From contig SWDT01000112.1 of assembly GCA_009193035.1 (NCBI GenBank), positions 33,900 to 97,899 of the forward strand: DNA of 64,000 bases. Direction: 5' to 3'. This DNA is from Halicephalobus mephisto. Its lineage: Eukaryota > Nematoda > Chromadorea > Rhabditida > Panagrolaimidae. Position numbers and translations under genes: made by a program. The notes under the pieces are model-generated. The model made no database searches. It was given only the letters and a program-made list of their open reading frames with translations, and was not told where the DNA came from. Positions 1 to 12,040 of the stretch are shown here, one piece after another; the stretch's first letter is position 1; every line of letters begins with the position of its first letter.

Positions 1-149
1 CCAAATTTCTATTGTTTATTTAACGTTTGAGACACAATTTCGTGTCTTCGTTGCCCCAGTGCCAGAGGCATTATTTGATCTTTTCTACAATTATAAAGCT
101 TATTTGAATTTTTTTCATTTCCGTTGCGCAGCAGCCACTATGAGAACGT

Positions 150-540
150 AAACAGAGGACGGCAAGTGTCTTCAGACGGACAACTAGCTCTAGACAAACA
201 AGTGTCTTCAGATGGATAACTAGCTCAAGGCAAACAAATGTCTTCAGATGGACAATTGGATTCAGATGTACAAGTACCTTCAGATGGACAAGTGCCTTCA
301 GATGAATAAGTACCTTCAGATGGACAAGTATCTTCAGATGGACAACTGGATTCAGATGGACAAGTACCTTCAGATGGACAAGTACCTTCAGATGTATAAG
401 TGCCTTCAGATGAATAAGTACCTTCAGATGGAGAACTAGCTTAAGACGAACAAGTACCTTCAGATGGATAGCTAGCTCTAGACAAACAAGTGTTTTCAGA
501 CGAACAAGTGCCTTCAGACGGACAAATGCCCTTCTTTTGC
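150..540. repeat. 18-bp minisatellite (CTTCAGATGGACAAGTAC type)
   Basis: About twenty head-to-tail copies of an ~18-bp unit reading roughly CTTCAGATGGACAAGTAC. Outer copies are more diverged (GACGG, ACTAGCTC variants). The unit is a multiple of three, so the array yields an open frame of repeated LQMDKY-type residues, but it has no splice or coding context and I do not call a gene. It stops abruptly near 540 at a GC-rich patch. Confidence 0.9.
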
Positions 541-559
541 GCGAAAAACGGGCGCGCCT

Positions 560-1600
560 AGCTCAAATTAACAATATACATCGTGCCCTAAGGGCATCTT
601 GCAAAATATCCTCGTGTTTAAAAAAGAAATATTAATATCATATGATTATAAAAATTTTTTAAATATTTTTAAAATTTCGTAAAAATTCAAAAATATTTTT
701 TACGAAATTTTTTTTTAAATTTTTAAAAATTCTGAAGTTTTTTTAAAATTCCACTTATGAAAAAAATTTTTTTTTAATTTTATAAAATTTCAAAAAAATT
801 TTAGACAATTTTAAAAATTTTTACGAAATTTTTTGACATTTTTGAAGTTCGAATTTGATTTTAAAAAATTCCGAAATTTTTCCAGAATTTTATATATAAA
901 ATTTTTTAAAAACGCGTTTTATGAAATTCTATCGACGTGAATTTTAAATTTTTCGAGGAAGTTGGAAAATTTTTAGTTTTTTGAAAATTTTTTAAATTAA
1001 AAAAGCTTTTTTAAAATTAAAAATATTTCTTAAATAAAATTTTCTCTGAACGAATTTTTGGGATTTTTTAAAGATTCTGAAAAATTAATTTTAAATATTT
1101 ATTCAAAATTTTATGTAAAAAATTTAAGCCTTTTTTTGTGAAATTTTGAAATTTTCTAAGAACTTTAAAAATATTAATTTTGGATGTCATTTTTGAAAAT
1201 AAATTTTTATAAGAATTAGAATTTTTTTAAATATTCTCAAAAAATTTTCGACTTTTTCAATTTTTTATTTCATTTTTGAAACTGAGTTTTTCTAAAAATA
1301 GATCTTCCCACAAAATTCTCTCAAAATGAATTCCTAGGATTGTCTAAAATCCTAAAATCTTATAATTTTATAATTTTATATATTTGCTTTAAAAATTCTA
1401 AAATTTTCCGAAAATTATTATTTTAAAAAATATAATTTTTTTAATCTTTATCCATCAGAAATCCATTGTGGGAAGTTTCCTAAAAATTTTACATTGGATT
1501 GGTTTTCATTTTTTCCAAAATTATTCCAGATGAAAATAATATTATTGACTTTGTTTTTTTAAAGTCTTTTGCGCAAATTTAACGAAAAAAATTTAAACTT
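560..1600. other. AT-rich intergenic DNA, no gene seen
   Basis: Long A and T tracts with loosely repeated AAATTTTT strings. All frames are heavily interrupted and I see no exon-like stretch, RNA fold or clear repeat unit. Confidence 0.6.
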
Positions 1601-1621
1601 TGTTTAATGAACGTTTTGGTT

Positions 1622-1693
1622 TTTTCGGTAGTGCAGTGGTTAGTGCGCGTGACTGTAAAGTTACGAGACCCGGGTTTAACTCTCGGCCGAAGA
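1622..1693 (+). tRNA. tRNA-like sequence (GTA in anticodon position), possibly a pseudogene or tRNA-derived repeat
   Basis: The 72 nt fold as a cloverleaf. The 7-bp acceptor stem is TTTTCGG with CCGAAGA (one T-G). Then TA, a D-arm GTGC/GTGC around AGTGGTTA (A-box-like), and a T-arm whose stem closes fully around TTTAACT. The anticodon arm CGTGAC/GTTACG leaves a loop with an irregular number of bases containing TGTA, so GTA (Tyr) is the likely anticodon. Oddities: loop size, TTT instead of TTC in the T-loop, and no intron, although nuclear tRNA-Tyr genes usually have one. It may therefore be a decayed tRNA or the head of a tRNA-derived SINE. Confidence 0.5.
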
Positions 1694-1769
1694 CTCGAAG
1701 CCTTCTTAACCGGGAAGAATCCGTTCGAGAAAGAGAAGTTTTAAAAAATCGTTGTTTTCGGCTCCGTAA

Positions 1770-1885
1770 CGATTGCGAAATGTGACGAGGATGAACGCAA
1801 TCCTCACATTTTTTTGAATATTTGGCATTTGTGACGAAAATTAAAAAGTAATAATGACGGTTTATGTTTGTTAAAAGTCGTATTT
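1770..1885 (+). mobile_element. degenerate copy of the element found at 58.0 and 58.5 kb
   Basis: The segment containing GCGAAATGTGACGAGGATG, then CTCACATTTTTTTGAATATT and TTTGTGACGAAAATTAAAAA, then GACGGTTTATGTTTGTT, aligns in order with the interior of the two short-TIR elements at 58033-58180 and 58454-58602. The terminal inverted repeats are not recognisable here, so this is an eroded relative. Confidence 0.55.
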
Positions 1886-1889
1886 TTTA

Positions 1890-2340
1890 TGAAGTTGGAA
1901 ATTCGGATCGATCCTGATTTAGGCTTTGCGTCGAGTCCGTCACTAGAAGGGAAGTCGTGTCGAGACATATCTGAAGTCAAAATTGCAAATTTAAGTGCTT
2001 AGTTCGTCTTTGTATCGTACGATATTTACTAAAGCGAAGCCCTGCATAATGCGGAAAAAACGCCATGAAAAAAAAGAAGGTTTAATGCTTGTTTTGACGC
2101 GAAATTGCTCGAGTCTTCGTGGGTTGACGTGAAATTAGGTTTTAGAGTTGGACGTTGTAGGTGGATTTCCGAAAAAACTTTTTGCAGATAAAAGTAAAAA
2201 TTTTTCGATGAATCATTATCCGATAACTAAATATTTCTAAAATTTTTTAAATTTCTTTATAAAATTAAAATTATAAAAGTGTTCAAAATTTAATAAAAAA
2301 TTCGAAAAATTTCTTCGAATTTTCCAAAATCTGAAAAGTT
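1890..2340. other. intergenic, nothing recognised
   Basis: Moderately AT-rich unique-looking DNA with one GTCGTGTCGAGAC string near 1955, a lone copy of the motif that recurs in the tandem repeats. No open frame of note on either strand. Confidence 0.5.
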
Positions 2341-2349
2341 GCAAAATAA

Positions 2350-3370
2350 AAATTTGGAAAAACTGGATTTTAGAAATTCTTGTCGAGACCATTTTGTGAA
2401 AAAAATGTTTTTATTTTTTATTTTTTATCTTTATCCATGGAAATTTTCAGAATTCAGTAAAACTTTAAAATCAAAATTTCAAAATGATATTAGAAAGTTT
2501 GAAAAATTCGTGTCGAGACCATTTTGTGAAAAAAATCTTTCTATCTTTTATTTTTTATCTTTATCCATGGAAATTTTTAGAATTTAGTGAAAATTTAAAA
2601 AATTGGATTTTAGAGAATTCAAGAAATTCGTGTCGAGACCATTTCGTGACAAAATACGTTTTATATTTTTCAAATTATTCTTCCATAGGAATTTTTAGAA
2701 TTCAATAAAAATCTAAAAACACGGATTCTGGAAGTTATTGATATTTTTAAATTTTTATGTTTTTGGAATTTTAAATCTTAAATTTTTTAAATTCTAAAAA
2801 ACTATTTTAAGAAAATTTCGTAATGACGTTAATAATATTATGACTTCAGAATTAATATCTGATTAAAATTTGAAAAGTGTCTGAAACAAAAATTCGGAAG
2901 TTTTCGGACATTTGTGAAAACTCGTGTCGGGAGCATTTGGAAGGGAATTTATTTCCTGGTTCCATAATGGTGTAATTCCGGAAGCAACATTTCAAAATTT
3001 GAGTTTCCAGACAATTCCTGAAATTCATCCGGGGCCGTTTAATCACAACATTTATTTCCAATTTCTACAGTAATACAATTTTCGAACACCTAAGAATTGA
3101 GTTCTGAGTATCTTTAGGGAATTTTCGAAATTCGTGTCGGGACCGTTTCGTGGTAACTTTCGTTTTTACTTTTTACAAAATGATTTCAAAGTTATTTGAA
3201 ACTTAAAATTCTGGATTAGTTTGGAATTTTCGAAATTCGTGTCGGGACCGTTTTGTGGTGATTTCCATTTCTACTATGTTATGACTTCAGAATTAATACC
3301 TGAAATCAAAATTCCAGAAGTTTCCAGATATTTCTGAAAACTCGTGTCGAGACCGTTTCGCGAGAAAATT
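2350..3370. repeat. tandem repeats carrying the CGTGTCGAGACC motif
   Basis: Two consecutive arrays. At 2350-2720 a ~126-bp unit repeats three times: CGTGTCGAGACC, then an ATTTTGTGAAAAAAAT block, then a CCATGGAAATTTT block. At 2900-3370 a ~110-bp unit carries AAATTCGTGTCGGGACCG and ATTTCTACTATGTTATGACT-like blocks. Short open frames across the units are by-products of the repeat period. Confidence 0.8.
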
Positions 3371-3689
3371 CATTTTTAATTTTTATAATAGTAAGGATTT
3401 CGAAAAAAGCAGATGCTCTGTTCTAATGCTCTCGATTTAGTTTATTATTCCAAAAATTCCGTCTTAGTGTTAAAATCCCAGGATTTTGTAGTGACAGAAT
3501 AACACGCAATTTTCTAAGTCGTTTAACTTTGGAAATTTAGAGACTCTGTCGTATAGTGTTTTTCAAAAAAGTTCCGAATTTAAAAATGTTTTAAATTACC
3601 GAAAAATAGACGGATTTTGATAATTATGTATTGTATTTAAATATTTTTGTTATTTCATTTATGATTAAAAAATATAGAAAATTTCCTAC

Positions 3690-4990
3690 AATATGAGAGG
3701 GAATACTTGTTTTTTAAAAAATAAATCAAGAAACTTCGGAACAGAACGCCAAAAGTTTGATATTAGGTTTATTATATGTAGGGAACACTTTTCTCTTTTA
3801 AAAAATAAATCAAGAAACTTCGGAACAGAACGCCAAAAGTTTGATATTAGTTTTATTGGATGTAGGGAACACTTTTCTCTTTTAAAAAATAAATCAAGAA
3901 ACTTTGGGACAGAACGCCAAAGGTTTGATATTAGGTTTATTGGATGTAGGGAACACTTTTCTCTTTTAAAAATTAAATCAAGAAACTTTGGGACAGAACG
4001 CCAAAGGTTTAGTATTAGTTTTATTATATGTAGGGAACACTTTTCTCTTTTAAAAAATAAATTATATTGCTGTTAGAACAGAACGCCAAAGGTTTAATAT
4101 TCGGTTTACACCACGAGGGAACACTTTTCTTTCTTCCAAGAGGAACAAAATTGGCGTTGCAACATAATGCCAAGGATTAAAAGTACTTTCTGATATACCG
4201 AGGAGCAGTTTTTTCTTTTTAGAAATAAACCAAATTTACATTATAATAAACTACCGAGGATTAAAAGTACTTCGCGATATGCGGGGGAACAGTTTTCTTT
4301 TTTCCAAAAAGAACAAAATTGGCGTTGCAACAGAAGCCAAGGATTAAAAGTTTTTTCTGGTATATCAAAGAACACTTCTCTTTTTGGAAATGAACTAAAT
4401 TTACATAAAGATAGAATGCTAAAGATTAAAGTATTTTTTATATGCCAAGGAACACTTTTTAGAAGTCAATTAGGTTGGAATCAGAACAGAAAGCCAAAAG
4501 TTAAAATTGTTTTTTTACACATTAGGGAACACTTTTCTTTCATTGTAAATTCACCGATTTGGCAGCAGAACAGAAAGCCAAAAGTTAAAATTACTTTTTT
4601 TATATACTAGGGAACACTTTTCTTTCATTGTAGATTCGCTGATTTGACAGCAGAACAGAACGCCAAAAGTTAAAATTACTTTTTTTATATACTAGGGAAC
4701 ACTTTTCTTTCATTGTAGATTTGCTGATTTAGCATCAAAACAGAACGCCAAAAGTTAAAATTACTTTTTTACACATTAGGGAACACTTTTCTTTCATTGT
4801 AAATTCACCAATTTGGCGGCAGAACAGAAAGCCAAAAGTTAACAGTTCTTTGCAATATGCCAAGAATTATTTATTTTTTAGATATTAATCAGGTTGGCAT
4901 TGAAACAAAACGCCAAAAGTTAAAATTACTTTTTTACACATTAGGGAACACTTTTCTTTTCTAAAATAATCTAAATAAACTTTGGAACTG
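3690..4990. repeat. ~84-bp satellite (AGGGAACACTTTTCTC ... ACAGAACGCCAAA)
   Basis: At least fourteen units of roughly 84 bp, each with AGGGAACACTTTTCT, a short AT spacer, and GAACAGAACGCCAAAAGTT. Units at 3690-4075 are nearly identical; later ones drift and change spacer. The period is divisible by three in the first five copies, which creates a 127-codon repetitive open frame that I do not regard as a gene. Confidence 0.9.
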
Positions 4991-5599
4991 AAGACCAAGG
5001 ATTAAATTTTTTTGCAAAAAAATTTTTTTCTTATGTTAATTTTTTTTTGAAAACTGGTTCTAATTATACGATTTTTTAATACCCAATATAATGGCAAGCT
5101 AATCCAAGTCCAACAAAAAAGATTTCAAAAATCCATTTTTTCCATGCTGAATTAAAGTAATTTAAAAATGAACTTTTTTTAAAATTTTTTATATTTTAAA
5201 TTTTTAAAATAACTTTTGTTTCGAAATTTTTTAAAAAAAATTAAAATTTTAAATTTAAAAAAAATTTTATTTAAATTTAAAAAAGTAAATTTTTTAGAAA
5301 TAAAATAATTTAAATTTTTTAAATTTTTTAATTTTAAATAATTTTATAAAAATTACACTTTTTTTGGAATAATTTATTTTATTACTGAAATCACAAATTT
5401 TTATTATTTTTTTTTCAAGAAAAAATGATTTTAATTTTTTGCCTGAGGCTTGTTTTTTGTCAATCTATGATTCTGTGTCGCTTACGTCTAGAATCCCAGA
5501 TAATTCATATTTAATTTCTTCATCTTCAAAATTAATCAACTTTTTCGGTATTTTTAAACATCAGCAATTTAGATGATGGTTAAAAAATGAGTCAAACAC
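4991..5599. other. AT-rich spacer, no gene seen
   Basis: Long AAATTTTT-type runs followed by a mixed stretch leading into the left arm of the foldback element. No exon-like open frame. Confidence 0.5.
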
Positions 5600-7924
5600 T
5601 GTTCGTGTCAGGACCAAATTTTTATTTTTTTATTTTTAAATAAAGTAAAATTTATATTGTATCTTAATTGATTTAGTAAAAAACTATTTAAGGAATTAAA
5701 ATTCATCAATTTGTGTTATAAATAAAAACGGAGAAGTAAACTTTGGTCCTGCCACGAATAATGTTTGGTTTTTTATTATTAATTTCGTCACTTATCCCGT
5801 AACGGTGCGGGAACTAGGCTCGTTCAAGTACGGCAATCAAGCACCGTTCGTGTCAGGACCCAAACTTTTATTTTTTTATTTTTAAATAGAGCTATATCGT
5901 ATTTTAGTTCAGTTATTAAGCAATAGAAAAAACCGAAATTCATTAATTTATTAAAGGAAATTCCGGCTTTGTTGCGGGAATATTTATTTTTGACTGTAAA
6001 GTTGGTAGCTGTCCTTTTCGGACTGGTACCCAAGTCTCGAAAAGAAAAATTTGGAATTCTCCGTGTCAGGACCGAAGTTTTCACTTATTTTTATTTTTTA
6101 CGTTTTCCACATAAATCAATGAATTTCGTTACTTTTTTAATTTCAGCATTTTAAACATTTCCAAAAAATTCATTAAGAAACAATGCAAATTCATTTCAAA
6201 ACAAAGAGAAATGAGAAACCGTTTGTCCTGTCGTGAAAAATGGTTTCATCGCGAAATTTGGTCCTGCCACGAAAACATAAAATTTATAAACTTTAAAAAA
6301 TATTTATTTTATAAACTTTAAAAAATATTTAATTTATAAAATTTTTAAAAATATAAAATTTATAAATTTAAAAAAAAATATTTTTCTCAAAACGAAAAAT
6401 TACGAATATATTTTTCGATTAAAAATTCGATTACTATTTTTTAAATAAGAAAATAATATTTAAAAAATTAGAAATCGTTCGGGATGAGGAAAGTATTTGT
6501 TTTTTTTCCTTTTTACATAAATTAATGAATTTCTATTGTTTCTTAACAAAATTGCTTTTAATTTATTTTTTTAATTATTCAGTCGAAATACAATTGAAAT
6601 TCATTGGTTTATGTCAAAAGGAAAAAAATAAAATTCTGGTCCTGTTACGAATGACGTTTAGTAGTTCATCTTCAACGAGCTTCGTTCCTGATCTCTTAAA
6701 GGATAAATGACTAAGTTGAAAACTAAAAAAATCAAATATCATTCGTGTCAGGACTTGGTATTTGAGGTGAGAATATCATTCGTGCCAGGACCTAGTATTC
6801 TAGTTAAGAATATCATTCGTGTCAGGACCTAATATTCTCAGAGTATCATTCGTGTCAAGACCTAATATTCTTAGAGTATCATTCGTGCCAGGACCTAGTA
6901 TTCTAGTTAAGAATATCATTCGTGTTAAGACCTAGTATTTTAGTTAAAAATATCATTCGTGTCAGGACCTAGTATTCTAGTTAAAAATATCATTCGTGCC
7001 AGGACCTAATATTCTCAGAGTATTATTCGTGTCAGGACCTAGTATCCATTTATTTTTATTTTCTTTTTATATAAATTAATAAATTTCAATATTTTTTAAT
7101 AAAACATCTTCTAATTTCTACTTTTTAATAAGTTAACGAAGATATAATTGAAATTTGTTAATTTCTATGTAAAAAAAAGTTTTGGTTTTGTCACGGATGA
7201 TTTTTGGTTTCTCGTTTTCAGCGAGCTTCGTCCCTGGTTTGTTAAAGGATAAGTAACTAAGTTAAAAATTAAGAAAAAAATCAAACATTACTCACAGTAA
7301 GACCATCGTTCACAATAAAACATTTTTTGTTTTTATTTTTATATAAATTAATGAATTTTTGGAAATGTTTAAAATGCTGAAATTAAAAAAGTAACGAAAT
7401 TCATTGATTTATGTGGAAAACGTAAAAAATAAAAATAAGTGAAAACTTCGGTCCTGACACGGAGAATTCCAAATTTTTCTTTTCGAGACTTGGGTACCAG
7501 TCCCAAAAGGACAGCTACCAACTTTACAGTCAAAAATAAATATCCCCGCAACAAAGCCGAAATTTCCTTTAATAAATTAATGAATTTCGGTTTTTTCTAT
7601 TGCTTAATAATTGAACTAAAATACGATATAGCTCTATTTAAAAATAAAAAAATAAAAGTTTTGGTCCTGGCACGAACGGTGCTTGATTGCCGTACTTGAA
7701 CGAGCCTAGTTCCCGCACCGTTACGAGATAAGTGACGAAATTAATAATAAAAACCAAACATTATTCGTGGCAGGACCAAAGTTTACTTCTCCGTTTTTAT
7801 TTATAACACAAATTGATGAATTTTAATTCCTTAAATAGTTTTTTACTAAATCAATTAAGATACAATATAAATTTTACTTTATTTAAAAATAAAAAATAAA
7901 AGTTTTGGTCCTGACACGAATGGT
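5600..7924. mobile_element. large foldback (inverted-repeat) element
   Basis: Two arms of about 575 bp in inverted orientation, 5600-6174 and 7350-7924, separated by ~1.18 kb. The arms look about 97-98% identical: short open frames encoded in one arm reappear on the opposite strand of the other with one to three changes (for example 5969-6154 + and 7369-7554 -). Each arm contains the CGTGTCAGGACC motif several times and the string CGTTCAAGTACGGCAATCAA near its middle. The spacer includes a minisatellite and two diverged direct repeats of an ACATAAATTAATGAATTTC block. No transposase frame is visible, so this is a non-autonomous foldback element or a segmental inverted duplication. Confidence 0.85.
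6735..7045. repeat. minisatellite of ATCATTCGTGTCAGGACCTA units
   Basis: Eight or so units of 30-40 bp, each ATATCATTCGTGTCAGGACC followed by a TAGTATTCTAGTTAAGA or TAATATTCTCAGAGT spacer. It sits in the spacer of the foldback element and carries the same motif as the arms. Confidence 0.9.
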
Positions 7925-8935
7925 GCTTGATTGGCGTACTTGAACGAGCCTAGTTCCTGGTCCTCCAAAGTCAGTGCAATTCTGTAATGGAATCTTCTGG
8001 ACGTTTATCGAGCACTGCGCAGCGCTTCCGTTTATTGAATAATATTTTGCTCACTTTGTCGGCATCTCGTTGCCGCAGGGCTTCTTTCAGAATTTTCAAA
8101 GAATCTCAATCCATATTTTAATTTTTAAAATTTCGATTTTTTTTAAAATTGAAGTTTTTTTTCAAAGTTGAATTAAATTGAATTTTTGACACTTGTGAGC
8201 TTAGTCTAGATTCCCTTCTTACGTAAAAAGTTTCCGTTTGTTTATTGGCATCATTTGTTTATAAGAGACCATTTAAGCCTGAATCGATTTCTTCCGTTTG
8301 GCACATTTTTGATTAAAGTTGGTCCTCGATGCCTGAGGCAATTTTAGAAAATTCGCTCGTTTCGTTCATTGGAATCGATTTAATTCCAACTCAGTGCAAT
8401 CTTCTGGAGCCTAGTGGAACGTTATCAAATTCGAAATTTAAAATTTTTTAAAATCAAAAAAAAAAAATTTTTAAAATCAAAAAAAAAATTTTTTCTTAAA
8501 TTGAAAAAAAAATTTTTCTTAAATTGAAAAAAAAAATTTTAAATTAAATTAAACTTTAAAAAATTTTTTTAATTTAAAGTTTTGCAAAAAATTGATTTTT
8601 TTTTAATTTGTATTTTCAAAAATTCTAGAATTTTTTTTTTTTTAATTTTTATTTTTTTATTTTTTTTAAATTCTGAAATTTCGTGGAAATATTGATTTTT
8701 AATTTTTTTTTTATTTATTAAATTACAATTTTGAGAAATTTCTAGAATCAAATGGGGTGTTTTGAAAATTTAAAATTTAATAAAATTTTCTAAAATCTGG
8801 AATGTTTTCAAATTTTTTGGAATTTTTCATAATTTTATGGAAATTTTCAAAAGTTGCAAAATTGAATAAAATTTTTAAAATTATCATAAACCAAAAGTTG
8901 TAGAAATTTGTTCGAAAAAATTTCAAAATAATTTT
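7925..8935. other. intergenic; partly unique, then homopolymer-rich
   Basis: About 7930-8420 is the least AT-rich part and has two related blocks with CAGTGCAATCTTCTGGA near 7970 and 8391, which could include upstream regulatory sequence of ncs-1. From 8440 it turns into long A and T runs. No coding exon recognised. Confidence 0.4.
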
Positions 8936-8939
8936 TATT

Positions 8940-9420
8940 TTTGTTTTTTTAAATACCGTAATTCTTGAAATTTTTGGGATTTTATAATTTTGAAAAAATC
9001 CATATTTTAATTTTTAAAATTTCAAAATTATTTTTAATTTTATTTTTTTGAAAATTCGTGTCGAGATAGTTTTGCAAAATTTTAATTTTTGGTTTTTTAA
9101 ATACCGTAATTTTTGATACAAAATTCTTGAGATTTTTGGGATTTTATAATTTTGAAAAAATCCATATTTTTATTTTTAAAATTTCGAAATTATTTTTAAC
9201 TTTATTTTTTTGAAAATTCGTGTCGAGATAGTTTTGCAAAATTTTAATTTTTGATTTTTAAATACCGTAATTTTAGACATCAAATTTTATAATTCTAAAA
9301 AATCCATATTTTAATTTTTAAAATTTCAAAATTATTTTTAATTTTATTTTTCTGAAAATTCGTGTCGAGATAATTTTGCAAAATTTTAATTTTTGTTTTT
9401 TTAAATACCGTAATTTTAGG
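8940..9420. repeat. ~160-bp tandem repeat upstream of ncs-1
   Basis: Three units, each with AAATTCGTGTCGAGATA, GTTTTGCAAAATTTTAATT, a TTTAAATACCGTAATTTT block and an AATCCATATTTT block. It ends about 25 bp before the ncs-1 start codon, so it forms the immediate 5' flank of that gene. Confidence 0.8.
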
Positions 9421-9443
9421 TACAGACTTTCATGAATTAAAAA

Positions 9444-11907
9444 ATGGGAAAACCAAACAGCAAACTGAAATCTGATCAAGTCAGGACACTCGCGAAACAG
9501 ACATACTGTAAGTATACTGTAGGTGATAAATTGTGTTAAAAATTAAATTCCAGTCACCGAAAAGGAAATCCGACAATGGTACAAGGGGTTCGTCCGGGAC
9601 TGTCCGAACGGGATGTTGACCGAAGCCGGTTTTCAAAAAATTTATAAACAATTTTTTCCTCAAGGAGATCCGAGTGATTTTGCGAGTTTCGTTTTCAAAG
9701 TTTTCGATGAAAACAAAGATGGAGCGATAGAATTTCACGAATTTATCAAAGCTTTATCCATCACAAGCAGGGGAAATCTCGACGAAAAACTTCAATGGGC
9801 CTTCAGGCTTTACGATTTGGACAACGACGGATTTATCACGAGAGACGAAATGTTAGCTATTGTCGGTAGTATTTATAAAATGGTCGGGGATACTGTAAAA
9901 TTACCAGAAGAAGAGAACACTCCGGAGAAAAGAGTCGACAGAATTTTCAGAATGATGGATAAGGTTATTTTTAATTATTATTATTTAAATTTAAATTTTT
10001 TTTAATTTTAAAATTTTTAAACTTTTAATTATTATTATTTTTATTTTAATTTTTTCTTAATTTTAAAATTTAAAATTTGAAATTTTAGATTTTTTTAATT
10101 TTTTTAAACTGATGATAACCAAGAACCAAATATCCTAGCTTACTGTAATAAGTATAATATGGCTGTAAAGTAAAAAAGCAATTTTTCGTGTTGGGATCGG
10201 ATTTGATTAAAAATAAAAATTGAGAAAATTAATAATCAATATTGTAGTAAAACGAAAAAAATATCATTCGTAACGGGACCAGGATTTTTTAGATTTTTAT
10301 TTTTAAATTTGAATAATATTAACAAAAATAATGTTTAATTTTTTTTATTTCTATTTTGTCAATAATTCTTTAAACATCATTCGTGGCAAAATCAGGATTT
10401 TTTTATTCTTTTAAATTTGAATAATATTAACGAAAATAATGTTTAATTTTTCAATTTCTATTTTGTCAATGATTCTTTGAACATCATTCGTGACGGGATC
10501 AGGGTTTTTTTATTTTTATTTTTTAAAATTAGAATAGTCTCAACCCGAATGATGTTTAATTTTTTCAATTTCTATTTTGTTAACGATTCTTTGAACATCA
10601 TTCGTGACGAGACCAGGGTTTTTTATTTCTAAAAAATTTGAATAATATTAACAAAAATGATGTTTAATTTTTTCAATTTCTATTTTGTTAACGATTCTTT
10701 GAACATCATTCTTGACGAGACCAGGGTTTTTTTATTTTTTAAAATTTGAATAGTCTCAACCCGAATGATGTTTAATTTTTTCAATTTCTATTTTGTCAAT
10801 GATTCTTTGAACATCATTCGTGACGAGACCAGGGTTTTTTTATTTTTTTAAATTTTGATAGTCTCAACCCGAATGATGTTTAATTTTTTCAATTTCTATT
10901 TTGTCAATGATTCTTTGAACATCATTCTTGACGAGACCTGTTATTTTTTATTTAGTAATTTTTTTAGTTAATTTACAGTAATAATCTGGTTCCGAACAAT
11001 GTGATTTTTTTGAATTTATTAATTTTTTAAATCAGTTTTCGTGGTGGGATCCTTTTTTTTGTTTTTTTAAAAAAATTCAAAGTTGTGGTTTCGTCACGAA
11101 TGACTCATCTTCAGATTATTAGCTTCGTTAAGGACATTTTGAAAATCGCTCATGAAAAAAATTTTTTTTTAATCATATTTTTCAAAAAAATTACAAAGTC
11201 TCACAACGAACAATTTTTAATTTATTTTTCTATTTTAAAATTGGTTTTTGATTTCTTAAACATCATTCGTGGTGGGATCAATGGTTTTTTAATTTTTTAA
11301 TATTTTTTTTTGGTTTTTTTTTAATATTTTTTTTTGGTTTTTTTTTAATATTTTTTTTTTGGTTTTTTTCTTTCTTGGGGAAAATCCCAAACTTTATTCT
11401 CACCACGAATAATGTTTAATTAATTTTACACCCACGAATGTTACTCATTTTTAAATTCATTAAGAATAAAAAAGTTTTCAAATTATTGGAAAATTATAAA
11501 ATTCAAAAATTTCTTAAATTATAAATTTTATAAAATTTTTAAAGAACTTGGAATTTTTTAATTTATAAATTTTAAATTTAAAGAACTTGGAATTTTTAAA
11601 TTTACAAATTTTGTAAAATTTTTAAAGAATTTTTTAATTTACAAATTTTGTAAAATTTTTAAAGAATTTTTTAAATTTTAAATTTTAAATTTAAATAATT
11701 GTTTAAATTTTTAATTTTAAATTTAAAAAATTTGGAATTTTTTAATTTTAAATTTAAAGAATTTGGAATTTTTTAATTTCAGACATTTATGGAATTAATT
11801 TTCAGAATAATGACGCACAGTTAACTTTGGAAGAGTTCCGAACAGGGGCTAAAGCAGATCCCTCGATCGTCCACGCCCTGTCCCTCTACGAAGGGCTGTC
11901 CTCGTGA
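9444..11907 (+). CDS. ncs-1: neuronal calcium sensor 1 (frequenin)
   Basis: Three exons: 9444-9507, 9554-9963 and 11806-11907, with consistent phases, giving 191 aa, the family length. The N-terminus MGKPNSK is a myristoylation signal (Gly2, Ser6). EF-hand 1 is the degenerate CPNG type; EF2 [14 protein letters not shown]3 [12 protein letters not shown] and EF4 [12 protein letters not shown] have full Ca-binding loops. The last exon starts inside the EF4 loop (DK|NND) and the protein ends [13 protein letters not shown]-1 is a membrane-anchored neuronal calcium switch that binds PI4-kinase, Ric-8 and other partners; C. elegans ncs-1 acts in AIY-dependent thermotaxis. Intron 1 is 46 nt; intron 2 is 1842 nt and filled with repeats. 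Near certain. Confidence 0.98.
10260..10950. repeat. ~110-bp tandem repeat inside ncs-1 intron 2
   Basis: Six units with AACATCATTCGTGACGAGACC, a T-rich tract, AATAGTCTCAACCCGAATGA and TTTCAATTTCTATTTTGTCA. The CGTGACGAGACC string is a variant of the motif seen in the intergenic arrays. Looser copies continue to about 11450. Confidence 0.85.
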
Positions 11908-12040
11908 CGTCACACCGTGATTGCTCCTGTCATCTCGTCCATTTTTAAAAATATAATATTATTTATTTCCGGTTTTTTTCGAAATACAATTTAAAAAAAT
12001 TTTTTTTCGATAACATTTAATTTTTAAAATAAAACCCGAA

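Noticed and set aside
248..439. 63-codon open frame of repeated LQMDKY-type residues
   Set aside because: It is the translation of an 18-bp minisatellite whose period is divisible by three; no splice or start context.
3693..4076. 127-codon frame with CREHFSLLKNKSRNFG-type repeats
   Set aside because: By-product of the ~84-bp satellite; the frame dies as soon as the period drifts.
5824..7699. Paired 61- and 86-codon frames mirrored on opposite strands
   Set aside because: They reappear because of the inverted repeat arms; no start context, splice sites or family match.
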